Shown: positions 17,013-26,216 of the stretch, one piece after another
Layout: the number at the start of each line of letters is the position of its first letter
How positions within the stretch are numbered: the stretch's first letter is position 1
Position numbers and translations under genes: made by a program
Assembly: GCF_001017125.1 (NCBI RefSeq)
Contig: NZ_JXOJ01000006.1
Coordinates: 28,503-92,502, forward strand
Length of the DNA stretch: 64,000 nucleotides
Source of the DNA: Methanoculleus sediminis
GTDB taxonomy: Archaea; Halobacteriota; Methanomicrobia; Methanomicrobiales; Methanoculleaceae
Direction of reading: 5' to 3'
Notes under the pieces: generated by a model
Database searches by the model: none
The model's input: the letters and a program-made list of their open reading frames with translations, nothing else
What the model was told of the DNA's origin: nothing

Positions 17013-17518
17013 AGGGGAGGCAGGCATACGGCATCCTGCTGCTGATCGCGTGCGTCCTGACCGTCTGCTCGGGCTGCATCGCGGGCGAAGAGGTGCGGGT
17101 GAAGTCCGGGGATACGGTGCTGGTCCACTACACCGGCACCCTCGAGAACGGGACGGTCTTCGACAGTTCCGCCGGGCGCGAACCGCTCCGGTTTACCGTC
17201 GGCAAGGGCGAGGTGATCACGGGGTTCGACGAAGGTGTCGTCGGGATGCGGGTAGGGGAGGAAAAAACCCTTCGCATCCCGGCCGACCGGGCATACGGGC
17301 CGTACCGCGAGGATCTCGTCATTATCCTCGACCCTGCCGAAATTGCCGGCAAAGAGAACCTGACGGTCGGCGATCAGGTGGGGATACCCCTGCAGAACGG
17401 ACAGGTGCTGCCCGCAAGGGTCGTCGCGGTATCGGCCGATGCCGTCACCATCGATGCGAACCACCGCCTCGCGGGCGAGGATCTTACGTTCCATATCAGC
17501 CTCGTCGAGATTGTGTAG
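17009..17518 (+). CDS. FKBP-type peptidyl-prolyl isomerase, exported lipoprotein
   Basis: A 169-residue protein with a lipoprotein signal (about 8-30: hydrophobic stretch ending in a CSGC lipobox). An FKBP domain follows (VKSGDTVLVHYTGTLENGTVFDSS, GEVITGFDEGVVGMRVGEEKTLRIP), interrupted by an insert-in-flap domain (about 105-155) as in SlyD-type archaeal FKBPs. It would catalyse prolyl isomerisation and chaperone folding on the outer face of the membrane. Its ATG overlaps the TPR gene stop, so the two are translationally coupled. A T8 run (17530-17537) follows. Confidence 0.92.
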   Translation: MKGRQAYGILLLIACVLTVCSGCIAGEEVRVKSGDTVLVHYTGTLENGTVFDSSAGREPLRFTVGKGEVITGFDEGVVGMRVGEEKTLRIPADRAYGPYREDLVIILDPAEIAGKENLTVGDQVGIPLQNGQVLPARVVAVSADAVTIDANHRLAGEDLTFHISLVEIV

Positions 17519-17529
17519 GATTACTCAAC

Positions 17530-17537
17530 TTTTTTTT
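17530..17537 (+). terminator. T8 run after the FKBP gene
   Basis: Eight consecutive T residues 12 nt after the FKBP stop, a typical archaeal poly-T terminator closing the TPR-FKBP transcript. Confidence 0.6.
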
Positions 17538-17650
17538 GGAGTTCCCTCTGGAGTGTCATTCCTGGAACAAGCTCGACCATGCAGATCGGTCTCGATCACG
17601 GTTGCAAAGAACCCATAAACTACTTTTCTGCGGTCACACTGGCACGGCTT

Positions 17651-17945
17651 CTGTGGGAGTATCGCCATAGGGGAGGGGCTGACGGGGAGGGGGGAGCATC
17701 CCCCCTCCCCTGTCTCCAGATCATTATCTGACACCTACTACCCCCACCCCGCCCGGCCTCCGGCCTCCTCCCCCGCCCCCAAGGGGGCGGGGGCAGTGCG
17801 TGGCGATATCTCCATGAAATCCGTGCATCGGGGTAAGCGATGTCCCAGGAATGATATGTGAGTACGACTGGCCAAAGGTGCGAAGAACCGGAGCACGAGA
17901 AGCCATCAGGCTTCGAGTCGTGCAGTCCCCCCGACCCATGCCCGC
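17651..17945 (-). repeat. Two-module GC-rich intergenic repeat, copy A
   Basis: On the minus strand it reads module 1 (ATCGCCACGCACTGCCCCCG ... GGGCGGGGGAGGAGGCCGG ... GGGTGGGGG, 17741-17810) followed by module 2 (GGAGACAGGGGAGGGGGG ... CTCCCCGTCAGCCCCTCCCC ... GGCGATACTCCCACA, 17652-17718). The two are joined by a short spacer, in the same order as copy B at 23.98-24.16 kb. A flanking piece (17873-17945) contains the GCACC/GGTGC-type hairpin motif. Each module folds into a C/G-rich stem. There is no coding content. Confidence 0.75.
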
Positions 17946-17994
17946 GACGCAATCGATGACTCTCCCCAGAGAGAAAAGTCAGCGAGGCCAATAG

Positions 17995-19311
17995 TCACCC
18001 TTTCTCCTCTTCCCCGCCCCCCACCGGGGTGACGAGCACCTTGTCGACCCGGTGGCCGTCCATATCGAGCACCTCGAACCGGAGTCCGTTCCAGACGAAC
18101 CGGTCGCCGGCCTCCGGAGTCCGTTCGAGGTACATCATCACGAACCCGCCGAGCGTCTGGTAGTAGCCGCGCCCCTCTCCGGGCAGGGTGCCCGCGTCGA
18201 GGAGGTCGTGGAACTCGTCGACCGGGAGCATCCCGTCGAGGAGCCACGATCCGTCCGGACGAAGGACCGCCGGACCCTCGGGCGGGTGCTCGGGCGACGG
18301 GATGCCGCCGACGATCGACTCCATGATATCGTGGATGGTGACCAGACCCTGGATACTCCCGTACTCGTCGGTGACGAGGGCGATCCGCGCCCCGGAGGTC
18401 TTGAACTCGTCGAGGACCGAGAGTGCCGGGACGCTCTCGGGCACGAAGAAGGCAGGCTCGATTGCCGCCTGGAGGTCGGGAGGTTCGCCCGCGATCATCC
18501 GCGCCCAGAGGCTGCGGACCGAGACGGTGCCGAGCAGGTTGTCGAGATGGTCGCGGTAGACCGGGAAATAGACATGCCCGGAATCCACCATCTGCTGCCA
18601 GTTCTCTTCGACGGGATCCTCGACGTCCACGGCCACGATGTCGGGCCGCGGGGTCATCAGCACGCTGACCCGCCGGTCGGCGAGGCGGAAGACGCTCTCC
18701 ACCATATCCTGTTCCGCCTCCTCGAAGACGCCGGCCCGGGTGGCCTGCCCGATGAGAACCCTGACGTCCTCCTCCGTAACCTCGGGCCCCGAAGGTTCCC
18801 GAACCCGAAGCAGCATGAGAACCCCCTCGGTCGAGGCGCCCAGCAGCCGGACGAGGGGTGCGGCGACCAGAGAGAGGAGCCGTATCGGGCGCGAGACCAG
18901 CGATGCAATCCGGTCGGCGTTGTTCATGGCCACCCGCTTCGGCACCAGTTCCCCGACGACGAGCGTCAGGTAAGTGATGGCGGCGACGACGGTTACGACC
19001 GCGAGCGGGCCGCTGTAAGGCGCGATCAGGGGAGATCCGGCAAACACTTCCGCAAGAGGCCCCGCAAGCGTCGCCCCGCCGAAGGCTCCGGCCAGGATCC
19101 CGACGAGGGTGATGCCGATCTGGATCGTGGAGAGAAAGAGTGTCGGATCCCGTGCAAGTTCGAGGGCGGCCGCCGCCCCGGCGTCGCCGCCCGCTGCTCT
19201 CTTCTGCAGGCGTGCCGTTCTCGCAGAGACGAGCGCGAACTCCGCCATCGAAAAGAAGCCGTTTGCGAGTATCAGGAGGACGATGATCGCGATATCGGTG
19301 GCAGGTGGCAT
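17995..19311 (-). CDS. CNNM/CorC-type membrane protein with CBS domains (hemolysin-like)
   Basis: A 438-residue protein. The N-terminal DUF21 domain has about four membrane helices (residues 5-25, 60-80, 95-120, 140-160; motifs LANGFFSMAEFALVSAR and VVGELVPKRVA). A CBS pair follows (about 200-335; VLMTPRPDIVAVD, TDEYGSIQGLVTIHDIME), then a CorC_HlyC domain (about 350-430; LDGMLPVDEFHD, ERTPEAGDRF). Members are linked to Mg/Co efflux or Na-driven transport; the ion cannot be told here. I chose the ATG at 19311 because upstream in-frame codons lack membrane or family features. Confidence 0.9.
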   Translation of the reverse strand: MPPATDIAIIVLLILANGFFSMAEFALVSARTARLQKRAAGGDAGAAAALELARDPTLFLSTIQIGITLVGILAGAFGGATLAGPLAEVFAGSPLIAPYSGPLAVVTVVAAITYLTLVVGELVPKRVAMNNADRIASLVSRPIRLLSLVAAPLVRLLGASTEGVLMLLRVREPSGPEVTEEDVRVLIGQATRAGVFEEAEQDMVESVFRLADRRVSVLMTPRPDIVAVDVEDPVEENWQQMVDSGHVYFPVYRDHLDNLLGTVSVRSLWARMIAGEPPDLQAAIEPAFFVPESVPALSVLDEFKTSGARIALVTDEYGSIQGLVTIHDIMESIVGGIPSPEHPPEGPAVLRPDGSWLLDGMLPVDEFHDLLDAGTLPGEGRGYYQTLGGFVMMYLERTPEAGDRFVWNGLRFEVLDMDGHRVDKVLVTPVGGGEEEKG

Positions 19312-19398
19312 TGCAGTGTTCTTGCCGGCAGGAGCCTTAAACCTGCGGGGCTCCCGGGAAGAGGCACGAACTCCGGGCGGGAGAGGAGCGTCCGTGAG

Positions 19399-19410
19399 AA
19401 AATATTTATC
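19399..19410 (+). promoter_or_regulatory. TATA box of the peroxiredoxin gene
   Basis: AAAATATTTATC lies 32-43 nt before the ATG at 19442, the right distance for a short leader, with AGGTGA (19433-19438) as RBS. Confidence 0.6.
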
Positions 19411-19441
19411 GTCGCCGGGAGAGAGTCCCGTCAGGTGATAC

Positions 19442-19930
19442 ATGATGGTCGAGGTCGGCGATCAGGCCAGGGATTTCTCGATACCGGACCATAACGGGAA
19501 CACGGTCCGGTTATCGGCGTTCCCGGGGAAGCGGGTAGTCCTCTCGTTCCACCCGCTGGCATGGACCCGCATCTGTGCCGGGCAGATGAAGGCGCTCGAG
19601 GCGAACAGGGAGGCGTTCGATGCCCTCGGTGCCGTTGCCCTCGGCATCAGCGTGGATTCCGTCCCGTGCAAACATGCGTGGGCAGAGAGCCTCGGGATCG
19701 GTAAAACCCGGCTCCTTGCGGATTTCTGGCCGCACGGTGCCGTGGCGCAGATATACGGCGTCTTCGACCGCACAAAGGGCTACTCCCGGCGGGCGAACAT
19801 CGTCGTCGACGAGGTCGGGCGCATCATATTCGTCGCGGAATACCCGGCGACGACGGTGCCCGACATGCAGGACGTCCTCGACGCTCTCCGGGCACAGGAG
19901 AGGCATGCGGAGGAGGTGCCGGGGGCGTAG
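19442..19930 (+). CDS. Peroxiredoxin (AhpC/TSA-like)
   Basis: A 162-residue thioredoxin-fold protein. The peroxidatic site reads FHPLAWTRICAGQM, keeping the Thr and Cys of the P-x-x-x-T-x-x-C motif (Cys near residue 45). A second Cys in DSVPCKHAW is placed like a resolving Cys of atypical or typical 2-Cys enzymes. GRIIFVAEYPATTVPD matches the C-terminal part. It should reduce peroxides in the cytosol using thioredoxin-like donors. A second ATG 3 nt downstream is possible. It converges on the NSS transporter gene. Confidence 0.9.
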   Translation: MMVEVGDQARDFSIPDHNGNTVRLSAFPGKRVVLSFHPLAWTRICAGQMKALEANREAFDALGAVALGISVDSVPCKHAWAESLGIGKTRLLADFWPHGAVAQIYGVFDRTKGYSRRANIVVDEVGRIIFVAEYPATTVPDMQDVLDALRAQERHAEEVPGA

Positions 19931-19941
19931 CCCGGCCCCGC

Positions 19942-21246
19942 TCACCCCGTGCCCCGGAAAAAACTGCCGACGAGCGTGATCAGGAGAACGGCCGGAACGC
20001 CGTAGCGGATGAGCGCCATATAGACCTTCTGCTGCCACCCGCAGCCGCCGATCTCCGCACAGATCCGGGTGCGGATCATGAACCACCCGCCGACGACGCT
20101 CACGAGCAGCCCGGCGACGATGAGGCCGATTGTCCCGAATGCGTAGTCGGCGAAGTCGAGGAAGGGCATTCCGAAGGCTTCGAGGTTCAGGGCAGTGTAA
20201 CTGAGAGCGGACGGAAGCCCGAGAACCATGACCGCGGCGAAGACGAGGAGCGTGGCACGCTTCCGGGGGTAGCCGTAGGAGTCCATCAGCGCCGCCGTCG
20301 GAACTTCGAGCATGGAGACCGCCGAAGTGAGCGCCGCTGCAAAGAGCATCAGGAAGAAGAGCGCTCCGAGCACCGTGCCGTACTGGATCTCCGTGAAGGC
20401 CGTGGGCAGGGTGATGAACGCGAGGTTCACCCCGGCCGCGGGGTCGAGGCCCGCGGTGAAGACCAGGGGGAAGATCACGAGACCGGCAAGGACTGCGATC
20501 AGCATATCGGCGACGGCGATGATCGCGGCGTTCCGGAAGAGAGCCTCTCTCCCCAGGTAACTTCCGAAGGTGAGCAGGATGCCCATACCCACGGAGAGCG
20601 AGAAGAAAGCCTGCCCGAAGGCCGCGATCCAGACGGCGGGGTCGGTCAGCCTCGAGAAATCAGGGGAGAGGTAGAACCCGATTCCCTCGGCCGCTCCGGG
20701 CTCCGTGAGCGAGAAGATCACGAGGAAGGTGAGGATCACGAGGAGAAACGGGATGAGGTACCGGGAGGCCCGCTCGATCCCTCCCCGGACCCCGGACCGC
20801 ACCGTCACATAGACCGCGAGTCCCGAGAGGAGGAAGAAGACGAGCGGGAGATAAGAGCCCGTAAACGCATCGAAATCCATCGGCCGGTTGAAGGCGAAGA
20901 AGAGCGCGTATGCGAGAACCCAGCTCGTGATCACGAGATAGTAGCCGAGGATCAGGCTGACGACGGCGACGATGACGAGACCGGCGGCGGCGAACCGCTG
21001 CCGTATCGAGCGGAAGGCGGAGACGACCGACGTCCCCGTCGAGCGGCCGATGGCGAGTTCCAGCACCATCAGCGGGAGGCCGAAGAGGAGGACGGCGATC
21101 AGGAACGGGATCAGAAACGCGCCGCCCCCGTTCGCGCCCACGATGTAGGGGAACCGCCAGATGTTCCCGATACCCACGGCTGATCCGATGCTTGCAAGGA
21201 TGAAGCCCAGCGTTGACGACCACTGTTCTCTTTCCACATCACTCAC
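19942..21246 (-). CDS. Sodium-dependent transporter, NSS (SNF/LeuT) family
   Basis: A 434-residue integral membrane protein with about 11-12 helices. The first helix carries the family signature SIGSAVGIGNIWRFPYIVGANGGGAF, in which unwound TM1 residues bind Na and substrate. Later helices show GQAFFSLSVGMGILLTFGSY and LFAAALTSAVSMLE, the TM6/TM8 core. It would take up an amino acid or similar solute with sodium; the substrate is not predictable from sequence. It lies alone on the minus strand with an ATG start at 21246. Confidence 0.93.
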   Translation of the reverse strand: MSDVEREQWSSTLGFILASIGSAVGIGNIWRFPYIVGANGGGAFLIPFLIAVLLFGLPLMVLELAIGRSTGTSVVSAFRSIRQRFAAAGLVIVAVVSLILGYYLVITSWVLAYALFFAFNRPMDFDAFTGSYLPLVFFLLSGLAVYVTVRSGVRGGIERASRYLIPFLLVILTFLVIFSLTEPGAAEGIGFYLSPDFSRLTDPAVWIAAFGQAFFSLSVGMGILLTFGSYLGREALFRNAAIIAVADMLIAVLAGLVIFPLVFTAGLDPAAGVNLAFITLPTAFTEIQYGTVLGALFFLMLFAAALTSAVSMLEVPTAALMDSYGYPRKRATLLVFAAVMVLGLPSALSYTALNLEAFGMPFLDFADYAFGTIGLIVAGLLVSVVGGWFMIRTRICAEIGGCGWQQKVYMALIRYGVPAVLLITLVGSFFRGTG

Positions 21247-21411
21247 CGCTTGAGGACGGTTCCCCCAGGGTATGGAGGGGTTCCGCCTTTATATTCATGC
21301 CCGCCGGGTACCTCGACCACTGCACTTTTGTAGCGGGTGACCCCATACGACTGCGGTTAGAAGCAGCATGAGCGTCGGTTCCCGGAAATGTCCCTGTAGG
21401 AGGGAAAGAGC

Positions 21412-22203
21412 GTGAACGGCAGGTATCCGTTCCTCGTCTCGATCCCCCACGGCGGCACCGCCGTTCCGCCCGAACTCCGCGGTCTCGTCAACCTCACGCA
21501 TAAGGAGATTGTCTTCAATAGCGACCCCTATACCCGCCGCCTCTACGGGTTCGACGATGCGGTGGAGGCGATGGTCGACTTCGACGTCTCGAGGGTCTTC
21601 GTCGACACCAACCGGGCGCCTTACGACTACCCGCCGCGGACGCAGGACGGCGTGGTCAAGGCCGTCACGCAGGACGGAACCCCGGTGTTCCGGAAGGGGC
21701 AGACACCCGGCAGAGAACTGATAGGAACTCTCCTGCAGAACTATTATCACCCCTTCCATAAACGGCTGGCCGGGGCGCTCGACACCCGGCCGATCGAGAT
21801 CGCCTTCGACTGCCACAGCATGCTGCCCAAGTCCCCGCCGGTCCGGATGGACGCCGGACGCCCCCGCCCGCTCTTCTGCCTGAGCAACCGGGGTGACCGG
21901 AACGGCAGACCGACACGGGCGGGCGGTCTCGTGACCTGCCCGCCGGGGTGGCTCCAGGCGCTCGCGCGGTCGTTTCAGGCGGAGTTTGAGGGGGAGGGGC
22001 AGGTTGCAATGAACGATCCCTTCCGGGGCGGGTTCATCTCGGTGGCGCACTACCGGCGGCGGCGGATCCCCTGGGTCCAGGTCGAGATCAACCGCGGCCT
22101 CTACGAGACCGAGGACCGCGAGGCCGGGGAGGCACGGCTCACCGAACTCCGGGGGAGGATCTTCGCGGCCATCACCGGGTTCTGGGACGAGGTTTCGGGG
22201 TGA
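21412..22203 (+). CDS. N-formylglutamate amidohydrolase-like protein
   Basis: A 263-residue protein of the HutG/COG3741 type from a GTG at 21412. VSIPHGG near the N terminus, DVSRVFVDTNRAP, AFDCHSM (metal-binding region) and VQVEINRGLYE near the end are the conserved blocks of N-formylglutamate deformylases, zinc-type amidohydrolases. No histidine degradation genes are nearby, so the physiological substrate may differ. AGGAGGGAAAGAGC upstream gives a good RBS. It is followed by recQ 80 nt later on the same strand. Confidence 0.8.
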   Translation: MNGRYPFLVSIPHGGTAVPPELRGLVNLTHKEIVFNSDPYTRRLYGFDDAVEAMVDFDVSRVFVDTNRAPYDYPPRTQDGVVKAVTQDGTPVFRKGQTPGRELIGTLLQNYYHPFHKRLAGALDTRPIEIAFDCHSMLPKSPPVRMDAGRPRPLFCLSNRGDRNGRPTRAGGLVTCPPGWLQALARSFQAEFEGEGQVAMNDPFRGGFISVAHYRRRRIPWVQVEINRGLYETEDREAGEARLTELRGRIFAAITGFWDEVSG

Positions 22204-22284
22204 GGAACCCGCTCAATCGGGCCATATCCGCCGGAATTTCCGGCCGAAGATACTATGCCGGTAGAGCCCCCACTTATATTAGTG

Positions 22285-23568
22285 ATGGATCGTCTGCACC
22301 TGATCCTCCAGCGTTACTTCGGCCATTCTGCGTTCAATCCCTACCAGCGGGAGATCATAGGGGACCTTCTCGCCGGGCGCGACGTCCTTGCGGTGCTCGC
22401 GACCGGAGGGGGGAAGTCGCTCTGCTACCAGGTCCCCGCGCTCGTCGGCGACGGTGTCACGCTGGTGATATCGCCTCTCATCGCCCTGATGAAGGACCAG
22501 GTCGACGACCTGCAGGCCCGCGGGATCGGCGCGGAAGCGCTGAACTCCTCCTGCTCCTACGCCACGACGCGGCGAATCCTCTCGGATCTCAACGAAGGCC
22601 TCATCCAGATCCTCTACGTCTCGCCGGAGAAGGCGGTCGGCGACGACTTCCTCGGCCTTATGGCGTCCCTTCCGGTCAGCCTGATCGCGGTCGACGAGGC
22701 GCACTGCATATCGATGTGGGGGCACCAGTTCCGCCCGGAGTACCGGTCGCTGGCGGTGCTCAAGGACAGGTTCCCCGGGGTGCCGATGGTTGCCCTGACG
22801 GCGACCGCGACCCCGGACGTCCGTGACGACATCGCGCGGCAGCTCAATCTCTCGGAGCCTTCGGTCTACGTCGGGAGTTTCAACCGGGATAACCTCCGCT
22901 ACGCCGTCGTCAGGAAGGAGGAAGACGCCTACGAGCGGCTCCGCGCCTACCTCCGGGGCAGGAGAGGGGATGCCGGGATCGTCTACGTCGCAACGAGGGA
23001 GGGGGCCGAGACGCTCGCGGCACGGCTCCGCGCCGGCGGCATCCCGGCACTCCCCTACCATGCGGGCATGACGGCGACCGCCCGGGGGGAGACGCAGGAT
23101 CGCTTCATCGGCGGGAAGGTTCCGGTCGTCTGCGCGACGAGCGCGTTCGGCATGGGGATTGATAAGCCGGATGTCCGGTTCGTCGTCCACTACGATATGC
23201 CCAAGACACTCGAGGCCTACTACCAGGAGAGCGGCCGGGCCGGACGGGACGGGAAGGAGAGCGACTGCATCCTCTTCTACAGTGACGACGATGCACGGCG
23301 CCTCAGATCGTTCATCGACCGCGATCTTGCATCCGAATTCCAGCGCGAGGTCGCGCGCTCGAAACTCCAGAACATGGTCGACTACTGCACCGTTACAGGG
23401 TGCCGGAGAAAGATGCTCCTCGAATACTTCGGGGAGCGAATCGAGGAGCCCTGCAACGGCTGCGATGCCTGTGCTCCGGCAGGAGCCCCCGCCGCGAAGG
23501 CCCGCACCCGGTCAGGGCGCAGGAAACGCGGTGCCGCCCGATCCGCGTCCGGTCGAGCCGGGGGATGA
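22285..23568 (+). CDS. recQ: RecQ-family ATP-dependent DNA helicase
   Basis: A 427-residue superfamily 2 helicase. Visible motifs include FNPYQREII (motif 0), ATGGGKS (I), DEAHCIS (II), ALTATAT (III), the helicase C half with AFGMGIDKPDVRFVVHYDMP and QESGRAGRDG (VI), and the RQC zinc site (about 370-405, YCTVTGCRRK, CNGCDAC). The C terminus is a basic Arg/Lys/Ala tail with no winged-helix or HRDC domain, so this is a short RecQ core. It would unwind forked or recombination DNA 3' to 5'. The ATG at 22285 is used; an ATG 30 nt upstream is a fair alternative, as neither has a clear RBS. Confidence 0.93.
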   Translation: MDRLHLILQRYFGHSAFNPYQREIIGDLLAGRDVLAVLATGGGKSLCYQVPALVGDGVTLVISPLIALMKDQVDDLQARGIGAEALNSSCSYATTRRILSDLNEGLIQILYVSPEKAVGDDFLGLMASLPVSLIAVDEAHCISMWGHQFRPEYRSLAVLKDRFPGVPMVALTATATPDVRDDIARQLNLSEPSVYVGSFNRDNLRYAVVRKEEDAYERLRAYLRGRRGDAGIVYVATREGAETLAARLRAGGIPALPYHAGMTATARGETQDRFIGGKVPVVCATSAFGMGIDKPDVRFVVHYDMPKTLEAYYQESGRAGRDGKESDCILFYSDDDARRLRSFIDRDLASEFQREVARSKLQNMVDYCTVTGCRRKMLLEYFGERIEEPCNGCDACAPAGAPAAKARTRSGRRKRGAARSASGRAGG

Positions 23569-23640
23569 CGGCACTCCTCTCCCACCCTCGGGGGGAAACA
23601 CCTATTAGGCATACGGCAAAGAGGTTCTCCAGGATTTACC

Positions 23641-23862
23641 ATGAAGAGGTTAACTCGTTCAACGTCCGATCGGTGGATTGCCGGGATATGCGGCGGTATT
23701 GGAGAGTACCTTGAGATCGATCCGAACGTCATCCGGGTGATCTGGGTCGTCCTCAGCGTGCTCACGACGGTCTTCCCGGGGGTAATCATTTATATCCTGC
23801 TCTGGATCATCCTGCCGGAGGAGGGGCAGGCGCGCCCGGTCGAGGCGACGGCCGAGGTATAA
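23641..23862 (+). CDS. PspC-domain small membrane protein
   Basis: A 73-residue protein that is essentially one PspC domain: KRLTRSTSDRWIAGICGGIGEYLEIDPNVIRV followed (in the same chain) by a hydrophobic segment IWVVLSVLTTVFPGVIIYILLWIILP (about residues 33-59) that forms one or two membrane helices. PspC domains take part in membrane-stress responses in bacteria. In archaea such short forms are common and uncharacterised. It lies 72 nt after recQ on the same strand. Confidence 0.9.
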   Translation: MKRLTRSTSDRWIAGICGGIGEYLEIDPNVIRVIWVVLSVLTTVFPGVIIYILLWIILPEEGQARPVEATAEV

Positions 23863-23865
23863 GCA

Positions 23866-24210
23866 GCGAAGGGCCGGAGCTTGAGAAAACGCGAAGCGTT
23901 TTCGAGTGGCGACGCTTCGCAAGAACGGAGCAGGAGCACCGTTAGGTGCGAAAAGGTGCCCGGAGAGGTGGCTACACCCGTGCACGGCTTTCCACCGGCT
24001 ATCGCCACGCACTGCCCCCGCCCCTCGGGGCGGGGGAGGAGGCCGGGCGGGGTGGGGGTTGCAGGTGTAGCCTTATAAGTTGGAGACAGGGGAGGGGGGA
24101 TGCTCCCCCCTCCCCGTCAGCCCCTCCCCCAATGGCGATACTCCCACGGTCCACTGCACCGGGCTTTCCATCACCTCAACAGATTTACTGCCAAAACAAC
24201 GGAGGTTGCC
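23866..24210 (+). repeat. Two-module GC-rich intergenic repeat, copy B
   Basis: Module 1 (GTGCACGG..., ATCGCCACGCACTGCCCCCG, GGGCGGGGGAGGAGGCCGG; 23979-24059) is followed by a 20-nt spacer and module 2 (GGAGACAGGGGAGGGGGGAT ... CCCCTCCCCCAATGGCGATA ... CGGTCCACTGCA; 24081-24162). The 5' flank (23905-23965) contains the hairpin motif GCACCGTTAGGTGC together with GAACGGAGCAGGA, read as an inverse copy of motifs at 27857 and 63916. It sits between PspC and uvrB, which converge on it. Confidence 0.75.
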
Positions 24211-24287
24211 ACCTTTGCCGTCCCGGTCCCTCCCAGGCCCATACACTTGCGACAATCTAGAGCCCTGCCCCATCACCGCCGGCCTTC

Positions 24288-26216
24288 CTACCGTCCTTTC
24301 CCTTCCTGCAGTTTCTTGATCATATCCCGCAGCGCTATCGCCCGCTCGAACTCCAGGCGCTCCGCCGCCTCCCGCATATCGGCCTCGAGCTCGATGATCA
24401 GGTTCGGGACTTCGGACTTCGGGACGTGTTTGATATCGGTGATATCGACCTCTTTCTCGCGGATCGGTTTTACGATCGTCTGCGGCGTGATGCCGTGCCG
24501 GGCGTTGTACTCGAGCTGCATCGCCCGCCGCCGCCCGGTCTCGGCCATCGCTTTCTTGATCGAGTCGGTCATGGTGTCGGCGTAGAGCACGACCTTCGCG
24601 TTGACGTTCCGTGCGGCCCGCCCGATGGTCTGGACCAGGCTTCTCGCGTCGCGGAGGAACCCTTCCTTGTCGGCGTCGAGGATGCCGACCAGTCCTACCT
24701 CGGGGATGTCGAGCCCCTCCCGCAGGAGGTTGATCCCGACAAGGATGTCGTACTTCCCGAGACGGAGCTGCCGGATGATCTCGGTCCGCTCGATGGTCTC
24801 GATCTCCGAGTGGAGGTAGCGGGTCTTGATTCCCTGCTCGGCGAGATACTCCGAGAGTTCCTCGGCGAGCCGCTTCGTGAGCGTCGTCAGCAGTATGCGA
24901 TCGCCGCGTTCGATGGTGGCCCGGATCTCCGCCATCACGTCGGGGATCTGCCCCTCGATCGGCCGGATCTCGACCGCCGGATCCACAAGCCCCGTCGGCC
25001 GGATGATCTGCTCCGCGACGCTCGACCGTTTCAGTTCGTAGTCTCCCGGGGTCGCCGAGACGAAGATGACGTTTCGCATGTAGCCCGAGAACTCGTCGAA
25101 CTTCAGCGGCCGGTTGTCGAACGCCGACGGGAGCCTGAAGCCGTAGTCCACGAGGGATTTCTTCCGCGAGTAGTCGCCGTTGTACATCCCCCTGACCTGG
25201 GGCAGGGTCTGGTGGCTCTCGTCGATCACCATCAGGAAGTCCTCGGGGAAGTAGTCAAGCAGGCAGTAAGGCTGCTCCCCGGCCTTCCGCCCGTCGAAGT
25301 GGCGGGAGTAGTTCTCGATCCCCTTGCAGGTCCCGGTCTCGCGGAGCATATCGATGTCGTAGAGTGTCCGCTGGCGGAGGCGATGCGCCTCGAGCATATC
25401 GAGGTTCGGGAGCCACTCCTCGAGTTCCTGCTCGATCGAGGCTATCGCCCGCTCCTTCTCCTCCTCGGGGGCGACGAAGTGCCTGGCCGGGTAGACGAAG
25501 AAGTAGTCCATCGCCTCCAGCCGCTCTCCCGAGGTCTTGTCGATCTCGCTGATCCGGTCGATCTCGTCCCCGAAGAGTTCGATACGGATGATGTTGTTGA
25601 AGTAGCCGGGGACGATATCGATGGTGTCGCCCTTCACGCGGAACCGGCCCGGCATGAGTTCGATGTCGTTTCGTTCGAACTGGATGTCGACGAGTCTCCT
25701 GATGATATCATCCCGCCGCATCCTGTCGCGGACCTTCACCTCAAAGCCCATCCCCTGGAAGTTCGCGGGGTTCCCGAGACCGTAGATGCAGGAGACCGAG
25801 GCGACGATGATGGTGTCCGGGCGGGAGAGAAGCGATGCTGTGGCCGCAAGCCGCATCTGCTCGATCTTGGGGTTGATCTGGGCGTCTTTCTCGATGTAGA
25901 GGTCGCGTTTCGCGATGTAGGACTCGGGCTGGTAGTAGTCATAGTAGGAGACGAAGTACTCCACCCGGTTATCGGGGAAGAACGACCTGAACTCGTTGTA
26001 GAGCTGGGCGGCAAGCGTCTTGTTGTGCGCGATGACGAGGGTGGGTTTCCGGACCTCCTCGACGACGTTTGCTATCGTGAACGTCTTCCCCGATCCCGTG
26101 ACCCCGAGGAGGGTCTGGTACCGCTCGCCGCGGGAAAGGCCGCCGGTGAGTTTCCGGATCGCGTCGGGCTGCGAGCCAGTTGGCTTGAAATCCGCTTTAA
26201 GGTGAAATTCCGTCAT
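24288..26216 (-). CDS. uvrB: UvrABC excision nuclease subunit B
   Basis: A 642-residue DNA helicase-like damage verifier. Walker A GVTGSGKT (about 38-45), the beta-hairpin YYDYYQPESYIA (about 92-103), DESH, helicase motifs around TTLTKRLAEELSEYL and IGRAARN, and a C-terminal UVR motif (about 600-638: EADMREAAERLEFERAIALRD) that binds UvrC are all present. The ATG overlaps the UvrC stop by 4 nt, so UvrB is made from the same message as UvrC. Bacterial-type Uvr systems in mesophilic methanogens are regarded as acquired from bacteria. Confidence 0.97.
   Translation of the reverse strand: MTEFHLKADFKPTGSQPDAIRKLTGGLSRGERYQTLLGVTGSGKTFTIANVVEEVRKPTLVIAHNKTLAAQLYNEFRSFFPDNRVEYFVSYYDYYQPESYIAKRDLYIEKDAQINPKIEQMRLAATASLLSRPDTIIVASVSCIYGLGNPANFQGMGFEVKVRDRMRRDDIIRRLVDIQFERNDIELMPGRFRVKGDTIDIVPGYFNNIIRIELFGDEIDRISEIDKTSGERLEAMDYFFVYPARHFVAPEEEKERAIASIEQELEEWLPNLDMLEAHRLRQRTLYDIDMLRETGTCKGIENYSRHFDGRKAGEQPYCLLDYFPEDFLMVIDESHQTLPQVRGMYNGDYSRKKSLVDYGFRLPSAFDNRPLKFDEFSGYMRNVIFVSATPGDYELKRSSVAEQIIRPTGLVDPAVEIRPIEGQIPDVMAEIRATIERGDRILLTTLTKRLAEELSEYLAEQGIKTRYLHSEIETIERTEIIRQLRLGKYDILVGINLLREGLDIPEVGLVGILDADKEGFLRDARSLVQTIGRAARNVNAKVVLYADTMTDSIKKAMAETGRRRAMQLEYNARHGITPQTIVKPIREKEVDITDIKHVPKSEVPNLIIELEADMREAAERLEFERAIALRDMIKKLQEGKGR

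Noticed and set aside
13680..17027. A continuous antisense open frame of about 1115 codons opposite the TPR gene
   Set aside because: Its content is Arg/Val/Gly-rich without any family motif, and the periodic GC-rich TPR codons on the plus strand explain the lack of stops. The plus strand encodes clear TPR units.
17651..24162. GC-rich repeats as a CRISPR array
   Set aside because: Units are not evenly spaced with unique spacers, differ in length, change order and orientation, and no cas genes are in the window.
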